Below are positions 40,290 through 49,219 of a stretch of DNA of 64,000 bases, piece by piece. The notes below the pieces were generated by a model, which worked only from the letters and a program-made list of their open reading frames with translations, searched no databases and was not told where the DNA came from. Both the position numbers and the translations under genes were made by a program. How positions within the stretch are numbered: the first letter of the stretch is position 1; every line of letters begins with the position of its first letter. The DNA comes from Dactylosporangium vinaceum (GTDB taxonomy: Bacteria; Actinomycetota; Actinomycetes; Mycobacteriales; Micromonosporaceae): contig NZ_CP061913.1 of the NCBI RefSeq assembly GCF_019904175.1, positions 1,302,001-1,366,000 of the forward strand, written 5' to 3'.

Positions 40290-41476
40290 CGCAGACGCAG
40301 CAGCCGCCGCTCGAGCACATGCCGACCCGGCGCTCGTGCCCGTTCGACCCGCCCGACGAGTTCGCGGCGATCCGGGCCGAGGCGCCGATCGCCCGCATGA
40401 CCTACCCGGACGGCGCCACCGGCTGGCTGGTCAGCAGCTACGAGCTGGCCCGCGAGGTGCTGGTGCACCCGCAGGTCAGCGCCCGCCACGAGCTGCGCAA
40501 CATGCCGGTGCCGTTCCCGGTGAAGCTCGGACCGGCCGCGCCCGGCCTGTTCTTCGGCATGGACCCGCCGCAGCACACCCGCTACCGCAAGCCTCTCGCG
40601 AAGGCGTTCACCGCGACCCAGGCGGCGGCCTACGAGCCGATCATCGAGCGGATCACCGAGGACTGCCTCGACGAGCTCGAGGCGGCCGGCAGCCCGGCCG
40701 ACCTGGTCGCGCTGTTCGCGATGCCGCTGCCGATCCGGGTCATCTCCCACCTGGTCGGCGGCGACGCCGCGGTGACCGCCGAGTTTCAGCGCCTGCGGGT
40801 GCCGGTGCTCACCCCGGGCACGCCGATGGACGAGATCCGCGCGGCCGTCGTGCGCACCGACGCGCTCATGCACGAGCTGGTCGCGGCCAAGCGGGCCGAG
40901 CCCGGCGGCGACGTGCTCAGCACGCTCATCACCGACGGGCAGTTCAGCGACGTGGAGCTGGCGAACATCGCCCTGCAGATCCTCGGCGCCGGCCACGAGA
41001 CGACAGTGCACATGTTCGCCCTCGGCACGTTCCTGCTGCTGCAGCACGACGAGCTGCGGGCGGCCTTCGACGTGGACGGCTACGCGGACTCCTCGGCCGT
41101 CGACGAGCTGCTGCGGTACCTCTCCATCACGCAGTTCATCACCCGCGCGGCGCTCGACGACCTCGAGATCGGCGGCGAGCGGATCGCCAAGGGCGAGCCC
41201 ATCACGATCTCGCTGGCCGCGGCCAACCGCGACGGCCGGCGCTTCGACGACCCCGACACGTTCGACCCCGCGCGCCCGCGCAACTTCCACCTGACCTTCG
41301 GCCACGGCGTGCACAAGTGCCTCGGCAACCACCTCGCCTCGACCGAGCTGCGCATCGGGCTGCCGGCGCTGCTGCGCCGCTTCCCGAAGCTCCGCCTGGA
41401 GATCGACCCGGCCGAGGTCCAGACCCGCGCCGCCATGACCACCTACGGCGTGCACAGCCTGCCGGTCGGTTGGTGA
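40286..41476 (+). CDS. Cytochrome P450 (tailoring hydroxylase or glycosyltransferase-associated)
   Basis: 396 residues. I-helix LGAGHETT, heme loop FGHGVHKCLG with its Cys. Macrolide glycosyltransferases often sit beside a DesVIII/EryCII P450 homologue that has lost this Cys; here it is intact, so real oxygenase activity is expected. It starts by ATGA overlap with the 3-dehydratase and ends 17 bases before the 2,3-dehydratase. A polyketide hydroxylase is the simplest reading; oxidation of the sugar is possible. Confidence 0.9.
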   Translation: MTQTQQPPLEHMPTRRSCPFDPPDEFAAIRAEAPIARMTYPDGATGWLVSSYELAREVLVHPQVSARHELRNMPVPFPVKLGPAAPGLFFGMDPPQHTRYRKPLAKAFTATQAAAYEPIIERITEDCLDELEAAGSPADLVALFAMPLPIRVISHLVGGDAAVTAEFQRLRVPVLTPGTPMDEIRAAVVRTDALMHELVAAKRAEPGGDVLSTLITDGQFSDVELANIALQILGAGHETTVHMFALGTFLLLQHDELRAAFDVDGYADSSAVDELLRYLSITQFITRAALDDLEIGGERIAKGEPITISLAAANRDGRRFDDPDTFDPARPRNFHLTFGHGVHKCLGNHLASTELRIGLPALLRRFPKLRLEIDPAEVQTRAAMTTYGVHSLPVGW

Positions 41477-41493
41477 CGTTCTCAGGAGGTCCC

Positions 41494-42894
41494 ATGGTCA
41501 CATCGGATGTGGCGGCCCGGTTCGCCCGGTCCGCCACCGAACGCGACACCGCTGTCCTGTCCACCGCCGAGTTCCACCGCTGGTGGGCCCGGCGCTGCGA
41601 GGTCGACCAGTTCCAGGTCACCCCCATCCCGTTCGCCGAGCTCGACGGCTGGCACTTCGAGGCGGCCAGCGGCAACCTCGCCCACGACAGCGGGCGGTTC
41701 TTCACCATCGAGGGCCTGCGCTGCCAGGGCGACGCCGGCCGGGAGTGGACGCAGCCCATCATCAACCAGCCGGAGATCGGCATCCTCGGCATCGTGGCCA
41801 AGGAGTTCGACGGCGTCCTGCACTTCCTCATGCAGGCCAAGATGGAGCCGGGCAACGTCAACCGGCTGCAGCTCTCCCCGACGGTCCAGGCCACCCGCAG
41901 CAACTACATGCGGGTGCACCAGGGCAGCCGGACCCGGTTCCTGGAGTACTTCCTGGAGGCCAAGCGCGGCCACGTGCTCGTCGACGTGCTGCAGTCCGAG
42001 CAGGGCGTGTACTTCTGGCGCAAGCGCAACCGCAACATGGTCGTCGAGGTCACCGAGGACGTCCCCGAGCACGAGGACTTCTGCTGGCTGACCCTGCACC
42101 AGCTGCTCGACCTGCTCAAGGTCGACAACCTGGTCAACATGGACGCGCGCACCGTCATGGCCTGCATGGCGCTGAGCTTCCCGCCCGACCGCCCGCCGGC
42201 CCCGACGCCGTTCCAGGAGGCGCTGCTGCGCTCCTACGACCCGGCGTACGGCGGGGTGCACACCCCTACCGAGATCATCAGCTGGTTCAACGAGCGCAAG
42301 GCCGTCTCCGACTGGCGCGCGCACCGCATCCCGCTGCGCGACGTGGCCCAGTGGGCCCGCACGGCCGACGAGATCGCCGACGCCGACCTGTCCCGGTTCC
42401 GCATCATGGCCGTGCGCGTCGGGGCCGGCAACCGCGAGGTCACCCGCTGGTCGCAGCCCCTGCTGGCACCCTGCCACGACGGTCTGGCGGCCTTCTTCAC
42501 CCGCAATATCGGCGGTGTACTGCACCTGCTCGTCCAGTCGCGCTCGGAGCCCGGGCTCCTGGACATCATCGAGATGGGCCCCACCGTGAAGCTCCCGGCC
42601 GTCCAGGACGGCGGCGCCGATCGCGAGGGCCACAGCGTCCCCTTCGCCGCCGAGCTGGCCGCGATGGAGCCGGAGCGCATCCGGTTCAGCGCCCTGCTGT
42701 CGGAGGAGGGCGGCCGCTTCTACCACGCCCAGACCCGATACCAGATCATCGAACTCGATGAAAGTTTCCCGCTCGACGTGCCGCCGGCCTACTGCTGGCT
42801 GACGGTGCACCAGCTCATGGACCTCGTCCGCCACGGGCACTATCTCAACGTCGAGGCCCGCAGCCTGCTGGCCTGCCTGCACGCCGTGAGCTGA
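41494..42894 (+). CDS. NDP-hexose 2,3-dehydratase (UrdS/SpnO/EryBVI type)
   Basis: 466 residues in two homologous halves, as usual for this family. Each half has the pattern QP(I/L) ... GVLH(F/L)L(M/V)Q ... SPTVQ or GPTVK ... CWLT(L/V)HQL. It removes the C2 hydroxyl from NDP-4-keto-6-deoxyglucose to give the 3,4-diketo intermediate that the 3-ketoreductase at 34197 then reduces. CAGGAGGT precedes the ATG at 41494. It is the last gene of the sugar operon, before a strong terminator. Confidence 0.95.
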   Translation: MVTSDVAARFARSATERDTAVLSTAEFHRWWARRCEVDQFQVTPIPFAELDGWHFEAASGNLAHDSGRFFTIEGLRCQGDAGREWTQPIINQPEIGILGIVAKEFDGVLHFLMQAKMEPGNVNRLQLSPTVQATRSNYMRVHQGSRTRFLEYFLEAKRGHVLVDVLQSEQGVYFWRKRNRNMVVEVTEDVPEHEDFCWLTLHQLLDLLKVDNLVNMDARTVMACMALSFPPDRPPAPTPFQEALLRSYDPAYGGVHTPTEIISWFNERKAVSDWRAHRIPLRDVAQWARTADEIADADLSRFRIMAVRVGAGNREVTRWSQPLLAPCHDGLAAFFTRNIGGVLHLLVQSRSEPGLLDIIEMGPTVKLPAVQDGGADREGHSVPFAAELAAMEPERIRFSALLSEEGGRFYHAQTRYQIIELDESFPLDVPPAYCWLTVHQLMDLVRHGHYLNVEARSLLACLHAVS

Positions 42895-42907
42895 ACGCGT
42901 TTCCCTG

Positions 42908-42934
42908 GGGAGCCGGTCCTGCCGACCGGCTCCC
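42908..42934 (+). terminator. Intrinsic terminator ending the sugar operon
   Basis: An 11-bp perfect stem (GGGAGCCGGTC with GACCGGCTCCC), five-base loop, then TTTTT. It lies 14 bases after the 2,3-dehydratase stop and probably marks the edge of this part of the cluster. Confidence 0.9.
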
Positions 42935-43020
42935 TTTTTCTGTAATTCGGGTGCTTCCCGGACATCTACCCGGAGACAGCCAGGTCCCCGACCCCTGGCG
43001 AATCTCAGGAAGGTGTTCCG

Positions 43021-44472
43021 ATGTCCGTGCACCCCCGGCGATCGCTCGTCGCCCTCGTGGCCGCCGCCGTCCCTGTCGCCGTGCTCGCCGTCGCCTGGCC
43101 GTCCGAGGCGGCGACGACCCCCGTCTCCGGCGGCGTCTACACGCTCGCGTCCGGCGCGAGCGGCAAGTGCGTCGAGGTGGCCGGCGCCTCCACCGCCGGT
43201 AGCGCCCTGCTCGTGCAGCTCGCCTGCGACTCCGCCGCGACCGACCAGCAGTGGACCGCGAGGCAGCTCAGCTCCGGGCGGTTCCAGCTCGTCAACGGCA
43301 ACAGCGCCAAGTGCATCGACGTGCCCAGTTCCTCGACCACGTCCGGCACCCGGCTCCAGCAGTACAGCTGCGGCGACAGCACCAAGAACAACCAGCTGTG
43401 GACGTTCGCCGCCTCCACCGCGACCACCGGGAAGTACCTGGTCAAGAGCGTCGCCAGCGGCCTGTGCATCAGCGACCGGGATGGGTCGACGGCGGGCAAC
43501 AACCCGATCGTCGAGGAGACCTGCTCCGACATCGCCCGGATGCAGTGGTCGTTCAACTCCGTCACCGGCTCGACCACCGCGCCTTCCGGGAGTGCGGTCG
43601 TGGCCAAGGACGGCAGCGGGCAGTACTCGACGATCCAGGCGGCGGTCGACGCGGTGCCGGCCGGCAACACCACCCGGCGCGTCATCACCATCAAGGCCGG
43701 CACCTACCGGGAGAGCGTCGTCATCCCCGCGAACAAGCCGTACATCACCTTCCAGGGCCTCGGCTCGGGCCCGTCGAACACCGTCATCGTGAACGACAAG
43801 CCCGCGTCGACGGCCGGGACGACCGGCTCCGCGACGGTGTACGTGCAGTCCAGAGACTTCCAGGCGACGAACCTGACGTTCAGCAACGACTACGACGAGG
43901 CCGCCAACGGCTCGTCGCAGGCGCTCGCCCTCGCCCTCTACGGGGACCGGGCCGTCCTGAAGAACGTCCGGGTGACCGCCGACCAGGACACGCTGCTGAT
44001 CTACAACAGCGCCCGGGCCTACGTCGCGAACTCCTACATCGAGGGCACCGTCGACTTCATCTACGGCAACGGCCAGGCCGTGTTCAACGCCTGCAGCATC
44101 TACGAGAAGCGCAGCACGGGCGGACCGCTCACCGCGGCCAACACGCCCTCGACGCAGACCTACGGCTTCCTCGTCTACAGGTCCACGATCACCGGCGCGA
44201 CGAACAACACCACGCAGCTGGGCCGGCCGTGGGGTGCCGCCGCGCAGGTGACATACCGGGAGTCGTCCCTCTCGGCGACGATCGCGACGGCCCAGCCGTG
44301 GATCGACATGTCGAGCAACTCCTGGAAGAACGCGCGGTTCTACGAGTACCGCAACACCGGCGCGGGCGCGACGGTCAACGGCAACCGCAGGCAGCTCAGC
44401 GACGCCGAGGCGGCCAACTACACGCCGCAGAAGTACCTGGCCGGCTCCGACGGCTGGAACCCGATCGGCTGA
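43021..44472 (+). CDS. Secreted pectinesterase (CE8) with an N-terminal ricin-type lectin domain
   Basis: 483 residues. A signal peptide (RRSLVALVAAAVPVAVLAV, cleavage near EAA at about 31) is followed by a ricin B/CBM13-like domain with QxW repeats (TDQQWTA, NNQLWTF, RMQWSF; about 35-180). The C-terminal part (190-483) is a pectin methylesterase beta-helix with GTYRE, QDTLLIYN, DFIYGNG and LGRPWG. It demethylates plant pectin outside the cell. The ATG at 43021 follows AGGAAGGTGT. It has no link to the polyketide pathway and marks a break in the cluster. Confidence 0.95.
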   Translation: MSVHPRRSLVALVAAAVPVAVLAVAWPSEAATTPVSGGVYTLASGASGKCVEVAGASTAGSALLVQLACDSAATDQQWTARQLSSGRFQLVNGNSAKCIDVPSSSTTSGTRLQQYSCGDSTKNNQLWTFAASTATTGKYLVKSVASGLCISDRDGSTAGNNPIVEETCSDIARMQWSFNSVTGSTTAPSGSAVVAKDGSGQYSTIQAAVDAVPAGNTTRRVITIKAGTYRESVVIPANKPYITFQGLGSGPSNTVIVNDKPASTAGTTGSATVYVQSRDFQATNLTFSNDYDEAANGSSQALALALYGDRAVLKNVRVTADQDTLLIYNSARAYVANSYIEGTVDFIYGNGQAVFNACSIYEKRSTGGPLTAANTPSTQTYGFLVYRSTITGATNNTTQLGRPWGAAAQVTYRESSLSATIATAQPWIDMSSNSWKNARFYEYRNTGAGATVNGNRRQLSDAEAANYTPQKYLAGSDGWNPIG

Positions 44473-44527
44473 CGCGGTGGAGCCGGCCGGGATCGGGTCC
44501 CGGCCGGCTCCTGCGTGTCGTAGGGGG

Positions 44528-47083
44528 TCACTGCGTGGCGATCGCCCGCAGCACGTTCAGCCGGGCCGCGCGCCGGGCCGGCCAGAAGGCGGCCAGGACG
44601 CCGATCACCGCGCCGACGAGGACGTAGGCCAGGAGCCGCCCGACCGGGATCTCGAGGTGGTCGATGCCCGTCGAGCGCAGCGCCGACTGTACCGCGCACC
44701 CCGCCCCGACCCCGATGAGCAGCCCGAGGATCGAGCCGTACACCGCGATGACCACGGCCTCGTAGCGGATCATGCGGCGGACCTGGCGGCGCTGCATGCC
44801 CACCGCGCGGAGCAGGCCGATCTCCCGGGTGCGCTCGATCACGGCCAGGGCCAGCGTGTTGACGATGCCGATGGCCGCGATGACGACGGACAGCACGAGC
44901 AGGACGAGGACAAGCGACAGCACCAGGTCGATCGTGCTGCGGAAGCTGTCCTTCACGGCCTGCTTGTCGAACAGCTGCAGGGTCGGCCACTGCGCCAGTT
45001 TCGCCTCGATCGCGGCCCGCGTCGCGGCCGGGTCGGCACCGAGGTCGGTGATGATTGCCACCTGGTCGATCACGTCGCCGGCGTCGTGGGGGGCGTAGGC
45101 GGACCTGGAGACCACCAGGTGCGGTACCGCGTCCACGACCGTCTTCACGTCCGTGTAGATGCCCCCGACCCGCAACGTCACAGTGGTGCCGTCCTGGAAC
45201 TGCGCGGTGACCGGTGAGCCGAGTGTCCAGCCGGCGTCGCGGGCCGTCGTGGCGTCGGCCAGGAACTCGTCGTCGCGCAGGCCGGAGCTGCCCTGGCCCA
45301 CGGTCAGGCCGTAGAGCGCGACAACCGCCGCCGGGTCGGCCGCGACCACCGGGCGGACCGTGCCGCCCAGCTTGATCTGGCCGTTGCGGACGCCCACCGC
45401 GGTGTGCACACCGGGCACGCCGGCCACCGCATCGCGGACCGAGCCGCTGAAGGAGGTGGCGTTCGGCCCGGTGATCTGGAAGTCGGTGTGCACGGCGCTG
45501 TCCAGTTGGCGGTCGACCGAGGCGGCGGCTGACGCGCCGAGGACCGTCACCGCGCCGACCAGGGTGAGGCCGATCATCAGCGCGGAGGCGGTGGCCGCGG
45601 TGCGGCGCGGGTTGCGGCGGGCGTTCTCGCGGCTCAGGCGGCCGACAGTGCCGAACACCGTGGCGAGCGGCCAGCCGAGCACACCGGCCAGGGGGCGGGT
45701 GATGGCCGGGCTGAGCACGACGACGCCGGCGAAGCCGAGGACGACGCCGCCCGCGAGCTTCGCTAGGGGGGCCCCACCCAGGCGGAGCTCACCGGCGATG
45801 ACGAGGGCGAGGCCGGCCGCGAGGAGCACCGAGCCGATGATGATCCGGACCCGCAGCGGGCGCTCGGTGCCGCCGGCCTCCTCGCGCAGCGCCGCGACCG
45901 GCGGGATGCGCGAGGCGCGGCGGGCCGGGACATACGCGGCGAGCAGGGTCACCGTGACGCCGATGACGAGCGGCACCCAGAGCGCCGTGGCCGGGATGAC
46001 CAGGCCGTTGGCGGGCAGCTGCGGGCCGATCGCGCCGAGCAGGTCGCGCAGGCCGATCGCGAGCAGCACGCCGCCGCCGACGCCGAGCACCGAGCCGAGC
46101 ACGCCGAAGACCGTTGCCTCGCCGAGGATCAGGCGGATCACCTGGCCCCGGTTGGCGCCGACCGCCCGCAGCAGGGCCATCTCGCGGATCCGCTGCGTCA
46201 CGAGCATCGAGAACGTGTTGAAGATGATGAACGAGCTGACGAGGACCGCGATGAGGGCGAACGCCAGCAGGAACGTCTGCAGCAGGGTGATGACGTCCTT
46301 GACCGAGGCCGCGTCGTCGTCGATGGCCTGCTGGCCGGTGATGGCCTCCAGCCCCGCCGGGAGCCTGGTGGCGATCGCGTCGCGCAGCCGGGTCTGGGTG
46401 ACCCCCGCCTTGGCGTGCACGTGGATCTCGCCGTAGGTGCCGGGCCGGTCGGTGAGCACCTTGCCGGCCGTGGCCGGGTCGAACGCCGTGATCGTGGTGC
46501 CGCCCACGGTGCCGCTCTGGCCGAATCGGAAGATGCCGGTCAGGGTGTACGTCTGCACGCCGTCCTTCGTCGCGACCTTGATCTGGTCGCCGACCTTGGC
46601 GTTCACCTTCTTCGCGCTGGCCGCGTCGATGGCCACCTCGCCCGCGGCGGCGGGTGCGTGGCCCTCGCTGAGGCGCATCTGCGTGAAGTCGCCGTCGTCG
46701 GTCCAGTCGTTGCCGACCTGGCTGGAGCCGATCGCCTTGCCGTCGCGGTCGAGGATGGCCGCGAAGCCCTGGACGGTGCCGTGCACCTTGTCGACCCCGT
46801 CGACGCCCTGCACGGTGTCCAGGACCGAGCCGGCGACCGGCTGCCCGAGCCCGACGTTGTTGCTGAGCTGGTCGCCGAACGCCTTCTGCGGGCGGACCAC
46901 CACGTCGGTGCCGGCCCCGGACGCGGCGAAGACGCCGTTGATCGTCTGCTGGACGGTGGCCGCGAACATGAGCGTGCCGGCCACGAACGCCACGCCGAGG
47001 ATGATGCCGAGCATCGTGAGCCCCAGGCGGAGCTTGTGCGCGGCCAGGCCGCGCCGGATCAGCTTGCCGATCACCGGTTTCAC
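44528..47083 (-). CDS. ABC transporter permease (FtsX/MacB family, two FtsX domains)
   Basis: 851 residues. One N-terminal TM (LGLTMLGIILGVAFVAGTLMF) and a long extracytoplasmic region come first. A first FtsX core has three TM segments, near residues 265-420. A further TM pair and second extracytoplasmic region lead to a last FtsX core near residues 725-851 (VLSLVLVLLVLSVVIAAIGIVNTLAL, RAVGMQRRQVRRMIRYE). Signature segments are FNTFSMLVTQRIREMALLRAVGA and VIERTREIGLLRAVGM. Start is GTG at 47083, overlapping the ATPase stop (GTGA), with AGGAGG upstream. Such pairs act as mechanotransmission or antibiotic-response systems. Its divergent two-component partner suggests induction by a membrane stress. 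Confidence 0.92.
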   Translation of the reverse strand: MKPVIGKLIRRGLAAHKLRLGLTMLGIILGVAFVAGTLMFAATVQQTINGVFAASGAGTDVVVRPQKAFGDQLSNNVGLGQPVAGSVLDTVQGVDGVDKVHGTVQGFAAILDRDGKAIGSSQVGNDWTDDGDFTQMRLSEGHAPAAAGEVAIDAASAKKVNAKVGDQIKVATKDGVQTYTLTGIFRFGQSGTVGGTTITAFDPATAGKVLTDRPGTYGEIHVHAKAGVTQTRLRDAIATRLPAGLEAITGQQAIDDDAASVKDVITLLQTFLLAFALIAVLVSSFIIFNTFSMLVTQRIREMALLRAVGANRGQVIRLILGEATVFGVLGSVLGVGGGVLLAIGLRDLLGAIGPQLPANGLVIPATALWVPLVIGVTVTLLAAYVPARRASRIPPVAALREEAGGTERPLRVRIIIGSVLLAAGLALVIAGELRLGGAPLAKLAGGVVLGFAGVVVLSPAITRPLAGVLGWPLATVFGTVGRLSRENARRNPRRTAATASALMIGLTLVGAVTVLGASAAASVDRQLDSAVHTDFQITGPNATSFSGSVRDAVAGVPGVHTAVGVRNGQIKLGGTVRPVVAADPAAVVALYGLTVGQGSSGLRDDEFLADATTARDAGWTLGSPVTAQFQDGTTVTLRVGGIYTDVKTVVDAVPHLVVSRSAYAPHDAGDVIDQVAIITDLGADPAATRAAIEAKLAQWPTLQLFDKQAVKDSFRSTIDLVLSLVLVLLVLSVVIAAIGIVNTLALAVIERTREIGLLRAVGMQRRQVRRMIRYEAVVIAVYGSILGLLIGVGAGCAVQSALRSTGIDHLEIPVGRLLAYVLVGAVIGVLAAFWPARRAARLNVLRAIATQ

Positions 47084-47877
47084 CCCTCCTGGGTGGTGGT
47101 GGGCTCGAAGTTCTGCATGCGCCGCAGGACCTTGTCCGCGCTCGGGTCGGCCATCCGGTCCACGATGTGGCCGTCGGCGAGGAACAGGACCTGGTCGGAG
47201 TAGCCCGCCGCGGCCGGGTCGTGGGTGACCATGACGACGGTCTGGCCGAGCTCGTGGACGCAGTCGCGCAGGAAGCGCAGGATCTCGGCGCCCGCGCGGG
47301 AGTCGAGGTTGCCGGTGGGCTCGTCGGCGAAGATGAGGTCGGGCCGGGCGACCAGGGCGCGGGCACACGCGACGCGCTGCTGCTGGCCGCCGGAGAGCTG
47401 GGCCGGGCGGTGGCCGAGGCGCTGGCGCAGGCCGACGGTGTCGATGACGCGGTCGAGCCACTCCGGGTCGGGCCGGCGCCCGGCGATCGCCATCGGCAGC
47501 GTGATGTTCTCCAGCGCGGTGAGCGTCGGCACCAGGTTGAACGACTGGAAGATGAAGCCCAGCCGGTCGCGGCGCAGCTTCGTCAGCCGGTTGTCGTTGA
47601 GCTTCGTCAGGTCGGCGTCGCCGATCCAGACGTGCCCGGCGGTGACCGAGTCGAGGCCCGACAGGCAGTGCAGCAGCGTCGACTTGCCGGAGCCGGACGG
47701 GCCCATCACCGCGGTGAAGCGGCCGGCCTCGAGCTCCACGCTGACGTCGTCGAGGGCGAACACCTTGGTGTCGCCGCTGCCGTACACCTTGGAGACGTGC
47801 TCCAGGCGGGCGGCCGCAGTGGTGCGGGTGGGGACGGCCAGGTCGGCCGCCGCGCTTGCGGGGATCGTCTCGGTCAT
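47080..47877 (-). CDS. ABC transporter ATP-binding protein (MacB/LolD type)
   Basis: 265 residues. Walker A GPSGSGKST, Q-loop FQSFNLVPTLTA, signature LSGGQQQR, Walker B LIFADEPTGNLD and H-loop VTHDP. It pairs with the FtsX-type permease that its stop overlaps. I chose the ATG at 47877 (MTETIPAS); the frame extends further upstream but that stretch would run across the divergent promoter. No strong RBS is visible. The gene diverges from the histidine kinase across 139 bases carrying two matching boxes. Confidence 0.93.
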   Translation of the reverse strand: MTETIPASAAADLAVPTRTTAAARLEHVSKVYGSGDTKVFALDDVSVELEAGRFTAVMGPSGSGKSTLLHCLSGLDSVTAGHVWIGDADLTKLNDNRLTKLRRDRLGFIFQSFNLVPTLTALENITLPMAIAGRRPDPEWLDRVIDTVGLRQRLGHRPAQLSGGQQQRVACARALVARPDLIFADEPTGNLDSRAGAEILRFLRDCVHELGQTVVMVTHDPAAAGYSDQVLFLADGHIVDRMADPSADKVLRRMQNFEPTTTQEG

Positions 47878-47936
47878 GCCGTCAATTGAAGTCGCGGCCG
47901 GGGTCCGGCAGCAGCTGACAACGATGCTCCCGGACA

Positions 47937-47981
47937 CCCACCAAAGTAGGTATCGCGTTGTGGAGCACCGACTTTGGTCGG
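47937..47981. promoter_or_regulatory. Pair of inverted 14-bp boxes between the ABC and two-component operons
   Basis: 47968-47981 reads CCGACTTTGGTCGG. 47937-47950, read on the minus strand, gives CCTACTTTGGTGGG. Both fit CCKACTTTGGTSGG, each is nearly palindromic, and their centres are 31 bases apart, close to three helical turns. Likely operators for the adjacent NarL-type response regulator, driving both directions. Confidence 0.6.
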
Positions 47982-48016
47982 GTCCGCATCGACGCGCGGC
48001 ACCGTACTGTTGAGGC

Positions 48017-49219
48017 GTGACATTCACCTGGCGCCCTCGAGACATCGCCGCCGACATCGCGGTGGTCGCGCTGCCGGCCGTCCTGAGCGCCGGCGTCGCC
48101 CTCGACTCGGCGCTGCTGCGCCCGTATGGCGGCGCTGCCTTCGCGGCCCTCGTCGTGGTCGCCCTGAGCCTGCTGGCCCGGCGCCGGGCCCCGCTGGCCG
48201 TCGCCTGGGTCTCGGTGGTCGTGACCGTGATACCGGCCGTCGCGCCCGCTGCGCTCGTCAACGACGCCGCGCCCGCCAATCCGGTGCTGTGGTGGGCGCC
48301 GACGGTGCCGTTCGCGGCCTACAGCGTGCTCGCGTACGCCGACCGCCGCATCCACGCCTGGATCGCGGCGCTCGCCCTGGCCGCCGCCCCGCTGCTGTTC
48401 TCCGTGGCGGTCGGGGAGGGGTTCGGCATCGCCTACCGCACGGCCCTGTTCACCGGCGGCTTCGCGGTCTTCGGCATGTACGTCTACACCCGCCGCCGGC
48501 TGACACAGGGCCTGGTGGAGCGGGCCGAGCGGGCCGAGCGCGAGCGGCACCTGCTGGCCGAGCAGGCCCGGGCCGAGGAGCGGGCCCGGATGGCGGCCGA
48601 GATGCACGACGTCATCACCCACCGGGTGAGCCTCATGGTGGTCCAGGCGGGCGCGCTGAGCGTGGCGACCGCCGACGAGGCGACCCGGGCCGCCGCCGAC
48701 GAGCTGCGCGCGATCGGGTGTCAGGCGCTCGAAGAGCTGCGGGATGCGGTACACCTGCTGCGGTCTGCGTCGGCAAAGCCCTCGGACACCGTCGCGGAGG
48801 CGTCGGCCGATCCGCCGGTGCCCGACCTGACGGCGCTCATCGCCGAGTCCGAGTCGGTCGGCATTCCGGTGGAGCTGGTCGAGGAGGGGCGGGCCGGGCT
48901 GGCCGCGCCAGTGGTGAGCCGGACCGCCTACCGGGTCGTCCAGGAGGCCCTGACCAACGTGCGCAAGCATGCGCCGGGGGCCACCGTGCGGCTCTCGGTC
49001 CGCTACGCTGCCCAGGGCGTGCGGCTGACCGTCCACAACTCACCGCGGACCCGGGAGGTCGACGACATGCTCACCGCGGCCGGCTCCGGCTCCGGTCTGC
49101 TGGGCCTGCGCGAGCGGGTCGAGCTCGTCAACGGCACCCTGCGGGCCGAGTCCGACGGAGAAGGCGGCTTCGTGGTCGAGGCCCAGCTGCCCACCTCGGG
49201 GCCGGCGGCGCAGCGCTGA
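48017..49219 (+). CDS. Sensor histidine kinase (NarL/DesK-type)
   Basis: 400 residues. About five hydrophobic helices fill residues 10-155, followed by a charged coiled coil. The phospho-acceptor His lies in EMHDVITHRVSLM (HisKA_3), and the ATPase part has QEALTNVRKHAP and GSGLLGLRERV. It starts with GTG and ends in a TGATG overlap with the response regulator. The short extracytoplasmic loops suggest it senses the membrane or a cell-envelope transporter state rather than a soluble ligand. Confidence 0.93.
   Translation: MTFTWRPRDIAADIAVVALPAVLSAGVALDSALLRPYGGAAFAALVVVALSLLARRRAPLAVAWVSVVVTVIPAVAPAALVNDAAPANPVLWWAPTVPFAAYSVLAYADRRIHAWIAALALAAAPLLFSVAVGEGFGIAYRTALFTGGFAVFGMYVYTRRRLTQGLVERAERAERERHLLAEQARAEERARMAAEMHDVITHRVSLMVVQAGALSVATADEATRAAADELRAIGCQALEELRDAVHLLRSASAKPSDTVAEASADPPVPDLTALIAESESVGIPVELVEEGRAGLAAPVVSRTAYRVVQEALTNVRKHAPGATVRLSVRYAAQGVRLTVHNSPRTREVDDMLTAAGSGSGLLGLRERVELVNGTLRAESDGEGGFVVEAQLPTSGPAAQR

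Noticed and set aside
40286..41476. DesVIII/EryCII-type inactive P450 helper
   Set aside because: The heme Cys and the I-helix ETT motif are intact, so it should be a working P450.
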